Shown here in pieces: positions 33,601-46,925 of a DNA stretch of 64,000 bases. Source of the DNA: Blastomussa wellsi (lineage: Eukaryota; Cnidaria; Anthozoa; Scleractinia; Plerogyridae). The position numbers and the translations under genes were made by a program. Location: NCBI GenBank assembly GCA_947652115.1, contig OX393567.1:22172357-22236356 (forward strand), given 5' to 3'. The notes beneath the pieces were generated by a model. That model saw only the letters and a list, made by a program, of their open reading frames with translations, was not told the origin of the DNA and did not search any database. Position 1 is the stretch's first letter. Every line of letters starts with the position of its first letter.

Positions 33601-36600
33601 CTTAAAATTTCATTGCAAGCCTTCTACGTTTGAAAGAGAACAGTTTAGGGATCTTTATTGAAAAATTATTTTTACACAAAACCGAGACAGTCAGACTAAT
33701 TGGCATGACATGTTTACGGCTCGTGGAACATGAAAGTTTTTGCGCCTTTTATTTTTATGGTGTTCTGTTGCAATGTTTTAGCAATGCAAGGCCATTTTTG
33801 ATATCTTATTACATGAGGGTTTAATCTGCAACAATTAAAAATACTGTAAAGAGTTGTGGTCGTGCAAAAAAATATTTATCACCAGTTAACTTCAGTGAAA
33901 ATCTGTTCAAACGTTGGAATTTGACAAGCAAACACGCGACATTTTAAAAGATCCAGAATATCACGTGAACAATAGGGGTGCTCCAAATGATCTCGTTAGT
34001 TCACCAAAAATTGAAATTCAATCGATCGTTTTCTCCGGGGTGCTAACAGCTTCGTGACTTCAGTAGTAATCAAGGATCTCTTTTTCTGAGAAAACAAACT
34101 TTTATATCCTTCCATAAAACTCAATATTTTACATTAACCTCCAATTGCATTTCTTTTCCAGTAATCTTTTCTTCATTCAAATATCTATCCATAACGACAA
34201 CTTTGGTTGGCCAAAATTTTAAAACTAGTCTCCAAAACTGCTTGAAAGGCATTAACCCTTTAAGTATTTGCATATCAGGTGAACTCTCAAACAGTATTAT
34301 ATCCACAAATAAACAAAACTTGTATCAAAAAGGGCCAATATTTTGATTCAAAGGCGTTTTTTGTCTACATCAAGTGATACTTAAAAATCTTTAAGTATAG
34401 TCAGGTACAAGAAATAAGTGGGCACAGTCATGGCTAAGTTCACAGGAGATTAATTAAGCTTGAAAATCATAGTGCTTAGGAAATTGGCTTTTTGTGCAAG
34501 GAAACTAAAGTTTGCATTGCAAAGCCAAGTTCTAAGCATCAATCAAATACCCACTTGAACTTTGCAGCAAAACTTAAAGTCCAAAAATCACTTCAAAAGG
34601 ACATTGCATGATGGCATTGACAAAGCCTCTTTAATTAAAAATAAAAGAATATGATAAAATTGCCTTACCCCTTGCTTCATCTTTTAGTCTCTGTACTGAT
34701 TCTTGGAGTGTTTCTTTCTCATCTAGTTCATTTTCAAGGATAGCATTTCTTTCTATGGCCTAAAAACCCAGGCAGACCAAAGTGCTGTCATTTAACAAGA
34801 GCAATACAAGCCAAGTCTTTTAGTGTGATACCCGAGGGGTGATATAAGACAGTACAATATTTCATCTGAAATATGCGCGTAATCCTTAGTTGATAACAAA
34901 TCCGTATAAAGTCAAACCTAACAAATAAAGTATAAAATCATGTGCTATTACTAAGGTACAGTGACTGAATGCATGNNNNNNNNNNNNNNNNNNNNNNNNN
35001 NNNNNNNNNNNNNNNNNNNNNNNNNNNNNNNNNNNNNNNNNNNNNNNNNNNNNNNNNNNNNNNNNNNNNNNNNNNNNNNNNNNNNNNNNNNNNNNNNNNN
35101 NNNNNNNNNNNNNNNNNNNNNNNNNNNNNNNNNNNNNNNNNNNNNNNNNNNNNNNNNNNNNNNNNNNNNNNNNNNAATCCACCATAAGAAAAAAGATGGT
35201 GGCTGTACATTTTACCACAACACCTTGCAAACCAAACAAAGCCCACTGGGCATACAGAAAGGTATGGTTTAACGGAAGTCGTTCCTGTACTAACAACATT
35301 GCTCTTGTCAAGTTTGTACGGTTTACAACTTTTCTTTGTGTTTTTATACGCTCTTTTACTGTAGGGTTTTCGCGTACAAAGCATTACAGATAAATGTACC
35401 AGTCGCCATCTTTTTCCATACAGTGGATTGTATGCACACTTTATACACACTTGCCCCATCATCTAGTATATATACTGTATGTATGGCTACACATTTGGTT
35501 AGAAGATTAACTGAGGAAATTTGATTGCCCGTTTTAAAACACTGCAAGAAATAAACTTAAGAAATCCATGGCAGCCAAATTTTGTCAATAATCAAAACAA
35601 TCTAGTAATCACCATGAAAAATCATTTTACTGCAAAGATGCGACAAAGTCTATGACAGTCTCAACTGATCAAGAAGAGTATACAATAAAAGTAAAAACCA
35701 ATAGCTATAAAGGTGTTCAGCACTGTACGAAAAACAAAATCTAACATTCTAGAAAATGAAAAACCCTGCCTATTCTTAAAAAGACAAGGCTAAAATAAGA
35801 AATCATATTGTTTAGCTTCCTGTTAATTTTCCATGGACAATGTTGTCTTTTCATTATCTCATAATTCCATAAATTAGGGATCACAATAGCCTGTACGATC
35901 CCTTAATTCTGTTTTGCTAGACACACACTGAACTATTTTTTTTTGTATAAAAACAAAAATTCACTAATTACAAGTAAACAATGTTTCTCCCGCAGAGTTT
36001 GTCATTTTAAAAATTACACATTTTGCAAAGCAAAATATTAATAACTAATTTAGGTTACATGTATATTATCGATTGTTTAATACTGAAGGTCCAACATGAT
36101 GAAAATACCCTGAAATAGGCCGGGAAATAATATTCAAAATAGCTAATGACCGAAAAAACATATCCCACTTCCTCTGTAACCGTAACACAATCGCATCAAA
36201 TCAACATAAAATTTATGCAAAGCAAGTTTCAAACGACATTATTGAGCAAATCTACTTTGCAGTAATGAACGGAAAATAGATTTGCTTTCCTGCAATAATT
36301 CCCAACAGCTAAGCTTAGATGTCTGAGATAAGTGAGAGGAACTCAAATCCTATTTGTCTGAGACTTGGTCCATGGCAACAGAAATTGATACGTGTGCTAT
36401 TCCGTCCGGCTCCCTTACAAAGACCCCCCGAGATTGTCACATGCCATAAATGTACTTTTCGCAAACACAAATTTAACCGATAATATTTGAAGTAAATTAA
36501 ATACAAGTCATTGAGCGTTACTAACTGACACCTTGCCTCGGAAATTGGTTTTATTTTCCGTCGCTTGTTACAAATATTACAAATGAAAGACTGTAATAAA

Positions 36601-37473
36601 TATTGCAACCCGGCAGAATGACATGGAAAATTTGCGCAAGACAGTCCTCCCCGGGCAACATCAAATGCAATCAACGACCCAAGAAATATCATTAGGTCAT
36701 AGCAAGAAATGGAAATATGATTTAAATTAAGGTGTACATGTTGTTGTTCGCTATGCTATTGAGCTGCGAAAACATCCGAAGCACCGACTATTTGCCGCTT
36801 ACCTTTTCGCTCGCTCAAGATCGTCATTCGCCTGTTCGAGTTCCCGAACATATTTTTGAACCTCTTCTCGAACAGCTTTTAGTTGGGCAACTTCATCTTG
36901 TAGCGACGATATCGTGAGATAGGATTCATTCTGGCTTGCGTCAAGTCTCGCCTGAAATCGGGAAAATTAGGACAGTTAAAACAGATCCACCGGCAAATCA
37001 ACTTTGATCGAGAGGCAAGATGGCGTATGCGAAGCGAGTCTTGCATTATTTACAAACTTCCATTTAAACAACAGACGAACAGGCGAAACAAGACTTACAC
37101 CAATAAAGTTAATATTCTAGCATTTACCTTCAAGCTTTCATTCTCCGCTTCTAATCGTGTCTTTGCGGCTAAAAGTTCACGCTGTCTGGCTTCGGCTTGC
37201 TCTAACTGCGTTTCCAATTCTGCTTCCAGTTCGCGGCTACCTTCTTGAAACTCGTCTAGCTCATCCCTTGCTTCTTGCAACCTTTTTTCCCAAAAGAAAC
37301 GTTCAAATTAAACCTTTTTTCACTCACCCTTTAAATCGAATGACTGTCATCGAAGAATAGGGCCCCTAAAACGCTTACTTTCGTTCTAAATCCTCGGCTA
37401 TCTGTTTCCAGTAAGTCGCCTCTTCCTTCGGATCGGCGAATTCCAATTCCTTTTCGCCCGTAGAAATACTCAT
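30637..37473 (-). CDS. NDEL1: NudE family protein (NDE1/NDEL1 orthologue), one exon unsequenced
   Basis: Dynein-LIS1 adaptor of centrosome, spindle and axonal transport. Visible exons: 37379-37473, 37128-37281, 36803-36951, 34669-34759, 32015-32301, 31475-31575, 30637-30706. Exon 1 starts [12 protein letters not shown] and carries [16 protein letters not shown]. Exon 2 has the family core [20 protein letters not shown]. Exon 3 has [20 protein letters not shown]. Then [16 protein letters not shown] and [17 protein letters not shown]. Exon 32015-32301 contains [20 protein letters not shown], and exon 31475-31575 contains [20 protein letters not shown]. The last exon gives [20 protein letters not shown] and a stop. 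Exon 3 ends in phase 2 and the next visible exon starts in phase 0, so a segment equivalent to the family's SLEDFEQRLNQ stretch is missing; it probably lies in the 200-N gap. The N-terminal half is coiled coil. NDE1 and NDEL1 cannot be separated for a cnidarian; treat the symbol as NDE1/NDEL1. Confidence 0.9.
32740..33045. mobile_element. hAT-like non-autonomous element (CATGGAAAA-rich)
   Basis: Ends CAGAGTTCATAC (left) and GTACGAACCCTG (right) form short inverted termini starting CAG(A/G)G, as in hAT elements. The interior is many TTCCATGACTTTCCA-type units in both orientations. No clear 8-base target duplication is visible. It lies in the NDE1-like intron between exons 34669-34759 and 32015-32301. 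Confidence 0.55.
34976..35175. other. Assembly gap (200 N)
   Basis: Exactly 200 unknown bases, within the NDE1-like intron where one exon of about 46 nt is missing. The true length is unknown. Confidence 0.99.
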
Positions 37474-37900
37474 TCCCGGCTGTCGCATAAGGACGGCAAG
37501 ACGTGTAAACCCCAAAATACAGAAAAATGCCCTTTCTAACGATCTACGACAACAGGAACGAGGAAACGGGGGCAATCAAGCTAAAACTTCGTTTACGTCT
37601 CGAAAGCTCACAACGAAATATTATCAACATTCACTTCATGCAAACCGTCCCGTGATGACGTCAACTCGTAAGATGTGAAGCATTGTGGGATAGAAAAGAA
37701 GACCCTTTGATAAAATGCCTCGCGTGTTTTCACGGTTTCTCAACTGAAATCAAAACGTGACATTTTTATGGGTTAATGAGTTTACCAATCAAACACAACA
37801 AGTAAATCTAATCGGTTGATTGAATATTCACCATTCCGTAGCATAAAGCATGGTGCCAGCAAAAAGCAAAATGGCGGCTGGGTGTGTCAAAAAATCCCGC
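37474..37900. promoter_or_regulatory. NDE1-like 5' UTR/promoter region with YY1-type motif
   Basis: Upstream of the NDE1-like start codon. Contains CAAAATGGCGGC at 37867-37878, matching the YY1 core AAnATGGCGGC found at many housekeeping promoters, about 400 bases from the ATG. Also contains a GACGTCA at about 37657. No TATA box is evident near the start. Confidence 0.35.
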
Positions 37901-38259
37901 CAATTTCTTAACTTATTCTCAGTCGGTCAGCAAAACTGCTGTCATAGTGTCCAAATGTGTACTATATATATCTAACGGAAGAAAAGTCAGTTGATTTATA
38001 TATACTTCGAGATCAGATTATGGTAAGTCAAGCTTTTAGGACCATGAAACCACTTGCCCGAAGGCACAAAACGATGTTTAGATTCCAAACACGTTTCACC
38101 CAACGTAACTTTCAAAAGGCAAGAACGCTTCGCGCTACTTGGGAAAGCAGTGGCTTAAAAGGTCTTAGATTTTAGCTCGGATAATTCTGGTCGAATTTGT
38201 GGTGGCTCATTGTTTTCTGCTGTTTGAGCGCCTTTCTTCTTTCCCCATATGAAATATTG

Positions 38260-38350
38260 CGGGTGGAAAGGTTCGAACCCTGATTTCTCAGACGAAACCG
38301 CTACCGCGCCTCCTCTATTATAAACCACTACACTCCCACTTCTTTCAGGC
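38260..38350 (-). repeat. tRNA-like SINE head
   Basis: The minus strand has GTAGTGGTTTATAATAGAGG in the A-box position and a perfect B box GGTTCGAACC about 45 bases later. The anticodon arm and acceptor stem do not fold as a real tRNA, so I treat it as a SINE head. Confidence 0.45.
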
Positions 38351-38610
38351 ATTTAATATATTATTTATCAGCAACTAAACCACTTGGGATATTGGAAGGT
38401 CACTCAACCAAGCCCAACCAGCCGTTAAGTAAGTCACGCGAACAGACTCAAGGATTTTTTATTTTAAAACTTTTTTACTTTTAAAAATGCAACAACGTGC
38501 GTGCCAAGACGCAGGAATTTACCATGAAAGATAAAGTTTTTGTTCAAGAAGTTACCTCGTAGCACTTTTTTCCACATTAGTTTAGGTGTGTGCACTGTTT
38601 CACTTACAAG

Positions 38611-38863
38611 ATCGTATGTCACCGGAACACTTCCAAAGCTGGCTCCTTGACATACCAAAGCCCGCGCGCGGGATACAAGGGCCACTACAGTGTATACGCG
38701 CGCGGTCTTTGCCACGCTCCTCGTTTTCCACACTCCGCGTTTTCTTCCCTCCACACTCCGCGTTCTCCACCAAATCTAGCGCAGCATTTGATAAATTTAG
38801 TAATTTGTCATGTCTCTCTGAAATTCTGGCAATAAGATGATCTTCTCCACTTTCTGCTTGCAT
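38611..38863 (-). CDS. Possible first coding exon of an unidentified gene
   Basis: Open minus-strand frame starting MQAESGEDHLIARISERHDK, followed by LLNLSNAALDLVENAE. This stretch is helical and protein-like. It ends at a strong donor (GATCTT/GTAAGTGAAA) around 38610. The middle overlaps a GC-rich, repeat-like stretch with CGCGCGCG runs. I recognise no family and find no second exon downstream, so this is speculative. Confidence 0.22.
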
Positions 38864-39989
38864 AATAGTACATTGAAACTGAGAGCTACAATAGATTCAC
38901 ATATTTTTTAGCCTTTGCAACGCCGACACTTTTCGGTGGGCGGGGTTGTTTTTATCGGGCATATATATGGGCCCTCACCGACCACATACGAGCAAATCTC
39001 GCGAATGAAGGTTTCATCAAGAACTATCAGCCCCAAAGTAGGTCAAAGTATGGGAAATTTCGGTGGGAATTTAAATGGCATGGAGGCGAATATAGTTTTG
39101 GTTTGCTCGGTCGTGAATTTCCGAAACTAAATCCTTTTGAGAACAGGTACTTCAAAATACCAAATGTGATATCTCGATATTCGAACTGACCGGAATTCAG
39201 TTTCTTTGCCCCAGTTAGTCGCTAGTAGCGTTTTCTCCAACCGTTACCTTATTAGCGGAGATATTGTAGAACAACTTTAGAGGAACTGATTGACTTCGGA
39301 TTCCTGAATGGAAATGAAAAGGAACCAATTTTAGAAAGGTACTCCGTTATATTAGACCGGAAGACTATTTTTGGATCCCACGACCGGAAAATTTCCGTTG
39401 AGCGTCTTGGGATGTACTCCAAAAATACCAAGCCGAATATCCCGGAAGCGAAGCTGGTCGATCTGCATCAAGATGTTATATGAGCGGTTACTCAGCTCCG
39501 GTGAACCCAAATGGCGGCAGTAATTCATACGCATTAAAAAGGGCTAAGGCCGTGTTAAATAACTTCTCATTAAACCACTAACTATCTGAAACCGTAGTCA
39601 AAACGGACCTGTCATCTTCAAAATAGCAACAGGCTCCGTCATAGCAATGAGACACCGAAGAAAAGCAATTGCATATTGGGGGATATTCCTCTTAACTACC
39701 AATTTGTCATGAATTTGCTGCTAATAAAGGTTTCTAACCATCATATTTTGAGAACCAGACCTCTTACGAATAAGCTTTTGCACAGGCTTGTTCCATCGAA
39801 GAGTCCTTCAAAAGGACCAAATTACGGCCTTGTTTGACCAGCCACGTGACTAGAACTGAATAGTAATATTGACCATTTTCGCATTGCCCATAATACACCT
39901 TTTCCTCTAAGTTTTTGGCACAATTTTAACATGACTGACTGTTTTTTTTTTTCGAAAAGCAGGCTTTCCAGCAAATAATAGTTTGATTA

Positions 39990-40093
39990 AGCAAGAGGAC
40001 GGGAACGTCAGCAGGTCAGTTGAGGAGGGCGCGCGCTGAGAAGTTTATTCTGCGCGCCCTTCCGTCCTCAAGTGACGTTCCCGTCCTCTTGCT
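39990..40093. repeat. Palindromic MITE
   Basis: AGCAAGAGGACGGGAACGTC at the left is the inverse of the right end GACGTTCCCGTCCTCTTGCT. A second inverted pair (TTGAGGAGGGCGCGC and GCGCGCCCTTCCGTCCTCAA) lies inside, around an AT-rich loop. Confidence 0.85.
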
Positions 40094-43000
40094 GAATCGG
40101 TTTGATATTCACCACACTACAGATCGAAGGAAAAATAAGGGTGCGCCTCAATCCACGTTAGTATCCAATCATCTCTCGCCCCAAACACACTCGTTCGTCA
40201 ATATGTAGCGACTGGCCCGAACGAGTGCTGGACGAGAGAGGGAACCTGGGTACTAGGTTGGCTTCTTTCAGTCATTGGCTGTCCGGGACTAACTTTGAGG
40301 CGTGAGAATTCGCCAAACTGCTGTAATTGCACTTTTAATTTCGTTTCTAGTCAAAGTTGTTTGTTTTTGTAACAGAAACGGAGCAGGATATTTAATTAAG
40401 GCTTTTGTGGATTGAAATGAATTGGAATAAGCTATAATGACATATTCTGAGAGATTTTAAATCTAACAATTAATTGAACACGCGGAAATTATTCAGATCA
40501 CAAGTCTATCCTCATTGTACTCACTGAGTATTACGTTTTCGCTCTTTAATATTGTGATTTTTGTCACGAACAGGCAAAACTGAATAATTCACTTTCGGGT
40601 TCAGTATATTCTTTTTGATCTGACGAAAGTCTTTCACCTTTACTTGAGAATAACCACCCTCAGTACTTCGTTAAGTTTGCACTTTTGTATCAAACAAAGT
40701 ACATAAGTGTATCTAGCAAGATACATAAAGGAAATAAATGAAATATAACACAAACAGTCTTTTTTATTGTTCTGACATTTTCACGGCTTCTTTTTCAATA
40801 GGGCTTCTCTTTAATAATATAGTCGTTGCTAACAACATTCATTGTTTGATAACGACAGTGGAAGAAAACTAGGAAATCCCACCTCTGATCGTTAATGCCT
40901 ATTGATAGTTGAATGGCATAAGACCCTCGTTATTTGCTCGCAAAACTAAACGATTGTAAATTAATAGCATAACTTGATATTGCGATTTCTCATAATATTG
41001 ATACTTAGGAAAAAAAACCGGGAAAGAATGCCATCAAATGTTCTATGTAATTTCAAAGTATAGTACGTATATTCCTCGTTTTGAAGTTTCGGTTGTCACT
41101 TTCTTGTAACAGACGTAACACTGAATAAACATGCCTGTTTTCACGCCCATACTACACAACGATTTGAAAAGGATTATGCCAAGGAGAGGTGTTTTAATTC
41201 CAAACGATCTATATTAATTCCGGAGTTACTGTCGAGGGAAAGAATTAATATCGTTAATCACAACTGAATAAGACTATACTCACTGAATGACGTGACAAAA
41301 TGATGTTATTTTACATATTAATAAAAGTTTAGTACTTTGCGTCGAATGAATATCTTAGCTACCTGATCGAGCGAAATTCTAATATGTAGCTAATATGTAG
41401 CTAATTTTAGTATTTCGCTACAGCTGTCCGCACGCAAAACTCCTTCTAGCCAATCTTTCGGCAATGGCGAAAGCTCTTACACTGGAAACACAATCCAGTT
41501 CAAATAGACTACGAAAAGATAAAAGAAACAGACACACACCACTCAAATAAAAAATTGACAACGTCAAACCAAGTCGTCAAAGCGATTTAGAAACGACAGC
41601 TGAAACTATTCAAAAGCGGTCTATGGTGACAGTTTCTAATAGCAATAGATGGGTAGCCGTGTTAGAATAACTTATCGCGGTATACAGGCAGATCTACGTC
41701 AGATAAACGGGAAATAAATTTGTATTTGTTGCTTAGCATCGTACTGGCAACATGATCAAGCAGATTGTCATAAAGGAAGTCTAAGCAAGTAAATTTCGTG
41801 GAAACCGAGTCTCTTACCTCAGTTTCTCTTCATAAGAGCAAACTCGTACCTTCTTGGGAGCACGCCAGACTGACTGAACGATTAAGAAAAGAAAAGACTT
41901 TTTTCTATCCCAGTGGTTTTTGTTCTCTGCACGACTTCGACTATTTAAGAGGTAAGGCCATTAGTTTGTACCGAAGGAGTCTTTCTTTAAGAAAAACAAC
42001 GGCGTGAATATTACTATAATACGGGCAACTATGATATAGTTGCACCAACGCGATATTATTATACTGATTGTGCCGTAATCAACTCTATATACGCTAAAAT
42101 CGTTGAAACAATTTCCGTGACGAAAAACTCTATTTACTTGTGCGAACGAGAAGGTCTAAGCTGGCTGTCTTTTCTATACACTTTTTTCGGTCAGCCTTTA
42201 CACCTTGTTGAAAAGGAGGCCTCTGCAGTCAAGCTAAAATTGCAACTGTAGCCGTGTGAATATTCACAGGACGAGGAAGGCGCCAATAAGGTTGAAGGTA
42301 TAAAGAGTGTGAAGGTAGGTATGAACCCTCTGTACATTTGAATGATGGTTTAGAAAATAGTTTTAAGGAAACGATCCTATGCTCTGTGTGTTTCCTTGTG
42401 TTTGCTGTACGTTTTACTTAGTTACAGCTCATTATTTGGATCACTGAGGCCAAAAATTGGGAAGATTTCAGCTTGAAAGCCAGTCAGGCAAATATATTAA
42501 CGTCTTCTTGGGTGCATGATAATGATTCCTGCTAGACAGCTGGTTGCAATAATATAAAGCGATTGATTACGAAACTGCATTACGTGCCAAAGTTTGAATA
42601 ATGTTTTAGATCGATATTCAGCCGTATCTATTCAGGTCAGCTAAGGTTTCATGGTCAAGTGAAACAAAGGCGAACAAAGCCAATTTTATTCAATCGCAGT
42701 TGAATTCAGACATTGCCGATGTGGGGACTGTATATGCCATTTTACCAGTCGACAGTATGTCAGAAAAGGACTATCAGAATTCATAAATTTCTAGCTTAAT
42801 TTTTGTAGAGATATATAGCAAAGTTTTTGTGAGAAAGGGGAAATTCGCTAAAGCAATTGGTTTTTTCTTTCGAGAGAACGGTCTGCAGATGCTGCAAAGT
42901 ATAAAATTTTGTTACAAATAAAGTAGTTGAAATTCGAGAACTCTGTAGTTAAAAAGAAAAGATTCGCAAATGTAATACATACAAGGGCGCTAAAAGAATA

Positions 43001-44321
43001 ATGCATAATGATTTATTTTTTAACCCGGAAGCCATTCTGAATTTCGATGTTATCGTCGCGGATGGCGCCTATGGTCCTTCAAAACTGCAAGATTTTAACA
43101 TGTTTAATGAAATATAATTATTCGCGGAAACATTAAATCGTAAATCGAACAAATAAAACATACATAAAACATATTTTAGCTACGATTTTTAAGCTTCAAA
43201 ACTCGCAGGTAATGAAAAAGGGAGAAAAAGCCGCTTTATTTTAAGATACAGAATTTGAAAACGCTTCAGTCATATGTCTTTGCTTAAGCACTTCTCAACT
43301 CTTTAGCTCGGGGAATTGAAGAATAAATTTAAAAGTGGCTCGATCATTTTTTGCACCGACTATATTAATACCATCTGTGTTGATATTTTCTCAGAATCGG
43401 GTTTGATCCGTGATGCGGGTTCCTATAGCCTGGTTTAGTTGAAGGTGGTCTTTCGAACTTAGTAGGCATTTTACATCGCACCAGAAGCTACGATGTCAAA
43501 AACGGTGCAATTTGCAGAATGGATTTTTCTAGCAAGGATCTATAAAATGTCTAAAATAAATTTTAAATCGAGGGCTAATGTGATGCTGTAAGGCCTAAGA
43601 GCTTACAGGAGGTATGCAACTTAAAATACCATGTTTTCATTCGTTATGACAAGAACAAAACTATCGAACCTCAAGGGACGGTAGAGTTTGTGTCAAGAAC
43701 GCGACAAAAAGACAAAACACTTTCATTCAAAGACAATCTCTTACTAAAATCAGTACAAATGCTCGCACCATCCAGCTCCATCTGAAGCTCAAAAACGCGA
43801 CTTGTTGAATATTTTGCAATTGTGGGGAAATTTTAAAGCGGAAACTTTCTTTGCACGCTGACTTTTTCGGAAAAGAAAACACCTGTTCAAATTATGACCG
43901 CATAAATTCAAGGCGTCACCATAGTAACAGAAAAACACCACAGTTATTAGTTTTAAATACACCTTGCCGACAATGGAAAAGCTATTTGTTTGCCATTGTG
44001 TCCTTTAGAGCTGCCATCGCCGCCGACAGAGAATTGTTATTAATTTAACATGTTTCCGCACAATATTTATTCGGGGGCTCATGGGAACATTAATGGCGCC
44101 GGTGAAAGCCTAAAACGCGGTTTTTGGGTAAAAAAGAGTTAAATTAATAGCACAGCTTGCAAGCTCTATACTTCTGGCTTACTTCTGGCTTATTTTTACT
44201 GAGCAATGACACCACATTTAATTAACGATAATTTTCTGAAAAATGTATTCGGTTCTCGATGTCACCGAGTCACGTAGCCTAAATATAAAGCTTTGGTCAT
44301 AGCACACGACAAAAACAGGCT

Positions 44322-44530
44322 TGAAATATATTTAAGCAATAGAGGACTTTTGCCGTGTTTACATAGCCTCATCTAAACACGAGGGGGTTTCGAGACCGTT
44401 ATGCAAACGCTCGACTACGTCTCGGGTTTGCATAACTGTCTCGAATTCTCATAAACCCCCGTGTTGAGATGAGGGGGCTATGAAAACACGGAAAAAGTTT
44501 TCTATTGCTTTTATGAAATATTTCTTAAAA
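44322..44530. repeat. Palindromic MITE
   Basis: Inverted arms begin GAAATATATTTAAGCAATAG and end CTATTGCTTTTATGAAATAT. Inside, CCGTGTTTACATAGCC pairs with GGCTATGAAAACACGG. The centre is an inverted GTTATGCAAACG and GTTTGCATAAC pair. Confidence 0.85.
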
Positions 44531-44839
44531 ATACGCACGAAACTAAAACGTCATCTAAACACACCTACCAACAAATGAGAGCGCACGTAGTATCTCAATT
44601 ATTTTATAATGTAAAGCATTGAATTCTTCTATAACAAATGTCCACTTACAAAACGTTCTGATAATAAGCGCATTGATGCTTCGTTGGAGTTAACCTAAAC
44701 AGATCCTGTTCAAAGAACTGTCCAATTTTCTGCCAAATAGGACACGGCGCAATCTTCATACATACAGTGAGGTATTCTTTGGAACACTGCGGCATAACAC
44801 AAGTTTGATTTTCATAGTGCTCTTGCTTTACAGATGTCA

Positions 44840-45440
44840 CTCATTCACTTAATCCTTGCAATATAGGTCGTCAACTAGTGCTCGCCACCTGACCATATTT
44901 TGCGCAGTGCGTATTGCTGTCTCTCCTCCAACTCCGCCATTCTTGTGCGCCTCCAGGTGTGCTGGGGTCTCTCTTTCCTGCGCTTCCATGGGGGGTTCTA
45001 CTCTTTGGCCCTCTTGGATATGTATTCATCTGGTCTCCCTTCAGTTGTCAGTCTCCAAGTTTCAGAACCATATAGGCGCACCGCCTTCACATTTGACCGT
45101 CACTGACAACCGCGACCAAGTTGAGAATCTTTGGGCCAAAGATTCTCAACTTGGTATTGGTTTTCAGTTCCGTACATCGCCATATTGGTCTCAACATTGC
45201 GTATGCCTGTCTCGCCTTCGCAATATGTACCAGGGCTTCCCTTCTTACAAGTTTACGATGCTCCGAGGTACGTGAACTCGTCCAATTCCTCGATCTGCTT
45301 CCCTGCAATCGACACACCATCATAACGTTTTTTACCAATACGCATCAGCTTGATTTCAGGCCCACCTTTGCACCTTGTTATTCCAAGGCCCGTCTATTAT
45401 CCCGCATGTCCTGTATTCTGTGTGACAGTAGCGCCGGACC
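44840..45440 (-). mobile_element. RTE-like LINE reverse transcriptase, C-terminal remnant
   Basis: In minus-strand frames interrupted by stops: ALVHIAKARQAYAMLRPIW then ELKTNTKLRIF, followed further down by PPMEAQERETPAHLEAHKNG and AIRTAQNMVRWRALVDDLYC with a stop. This pattern is the thumb and C-terminus of RTE-type reverse transcriptases. Stops and frame changes show it is decayed. A local inverted duplication lies at 45110-45160. Confidence 0.7.
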
Positions 45441-45554
45441 ATCGGCAAAGTCAAGGTCTACTAAAGATGTCACTGAGCCACTGGATACCACATAGATATA
45501 CATATAGTAATACTTGCTGATTCTTTGTAATGAGAGTGAATTTTTTGGGCTTTC

Positions 45555-45709
45555 TGGTAATTTACCTGATCGGTTCTCCCACTGTTTTCTATTCGCCGAT
45601 AGAAAACGATCGCGCTCGCGTTGCTCTTCGGAGGCAATATTTTTCTTAATTTTTGGCTTAAAATTACATAAAGTGGTAAATTTTGCAATGTAATCCTTTT
45701 GAGTTTCTC

Positions 45710-45743
<34 letters not shown>

Positions 45744-45787
45744 TGAGCGGTAGTCAACTCGGCTGCGCCTCGTTGACTATTCGCTCA

Positions 45788-45819
<32 letters not shown>

Positions 45820-45985
45820 GTAGAAACTCTAAAGGATTACATTCAAAACCTGCCATTTTGTCTACTTTTAAGCCAAAAATAAAGAAAAATCTTGCCTTCA
45901 ACGAGCAATCCGTGCGCGACCGTTTTCTATCGGCGAATAGAAAACAGTCGGCGAACAAATCAGATTCAAGGATTTCCAATAGAAC
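45555..45985. repeat. Large imperfect palindrome (about 430 bp)
   Basis: The left arm CTGTTTTCTATTCGCCGATA (from 45582) is inverted at the right as TATCGGCGAATAGAAAACAG (to about 45949). The inverse relation continues inward through TTAATTTTTGGCTTAAAA and TTTTAAGCCAAAAATAAA to a central hairpin at 45725-45810 (CTATGAGCG and CGCTCATAG). A full-length snapback MITE. Confidence 0.85.
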
Positions 45986-46925
45986 ACAGCTGAGTTTCTA
46001 CTAATGTAAAATAGAAAACATCAGTGGGAAAAGTAAATAAAAGCTCAGTTATGTGTTATGTTACCAACGTATTCAGTGTCTTTTAACATGGAAGCTTGAA
46101 GTTTTCACATCATTTTGCACGATTTTCGCTTGATTTGTATTGTTTGGGGGTATGTGATCAGTTAAGGGCAACCGACATCGCGGAAAAACGCACCGCGCAC
46201 GCGCATGACGTCACCATTTCTCGAGGTGGTCATCGATGGCATAATTTTAATCCAAACGTATGAACTTCCGATGCTTAAAACAAAAATTGGAAGCAAAACT
46301 AGAAAGGTGGAAATTGAGAGACAAATAAACATAAAACAACGTACCTCTGGTATGAGGGGTCTAGTATAAATGTTAACCTTAAATACTCAGGGGCTCCTTT
46401 AAATTGCGAAAATGCTCACATTTTCAGACATTCTCTCGATTTTCCGCAGTCGGGCAGCCTGGTTCCCAGTATCTACTTCGCCAGTCGCCATCTTGAAAGC
46501 GGCGTAGACAATGGGAACGAGGTGTTTTCGCGCTATTCATTGAAGTTACCAGTCAAGCTAGATTCCAGACCCCGTACCGAGAGGGAATGTATGAAAGCAG
46601 TTCATCCGGACCAGTCAATTCTGGCCCGTCGCCACATCCCGACATCGATAAGCCAGTTCGGAGTTAAAAAAACAACTTGCGCACGTCGGGATAAAATCAA
46701 GCATATATTAAAAATACAAAAGATTTTGAATTCAAATTCATGCAAGTATTTTGCATGACAAAAGAAGAAAATTATATGCCTCCCTTTTATCCCGACGCGC
46801 GCAAGTGTTCTTGAAACTCTGAATTGGCTTATTAGACATCAGATGTTTTGCGCCTGTTACCATATTCAGCGTGTCACAACATTAATTGTGAACTAACGTT
46901 GCTGAGTATCCCGCAGGCGATTAAT

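Noticed and set aside
41798..42007. 69-codon frame with a somewhat protein-like C-terminal half
   Set aside because: Starts with GTG, no convincing splice partners and no family resemblance.
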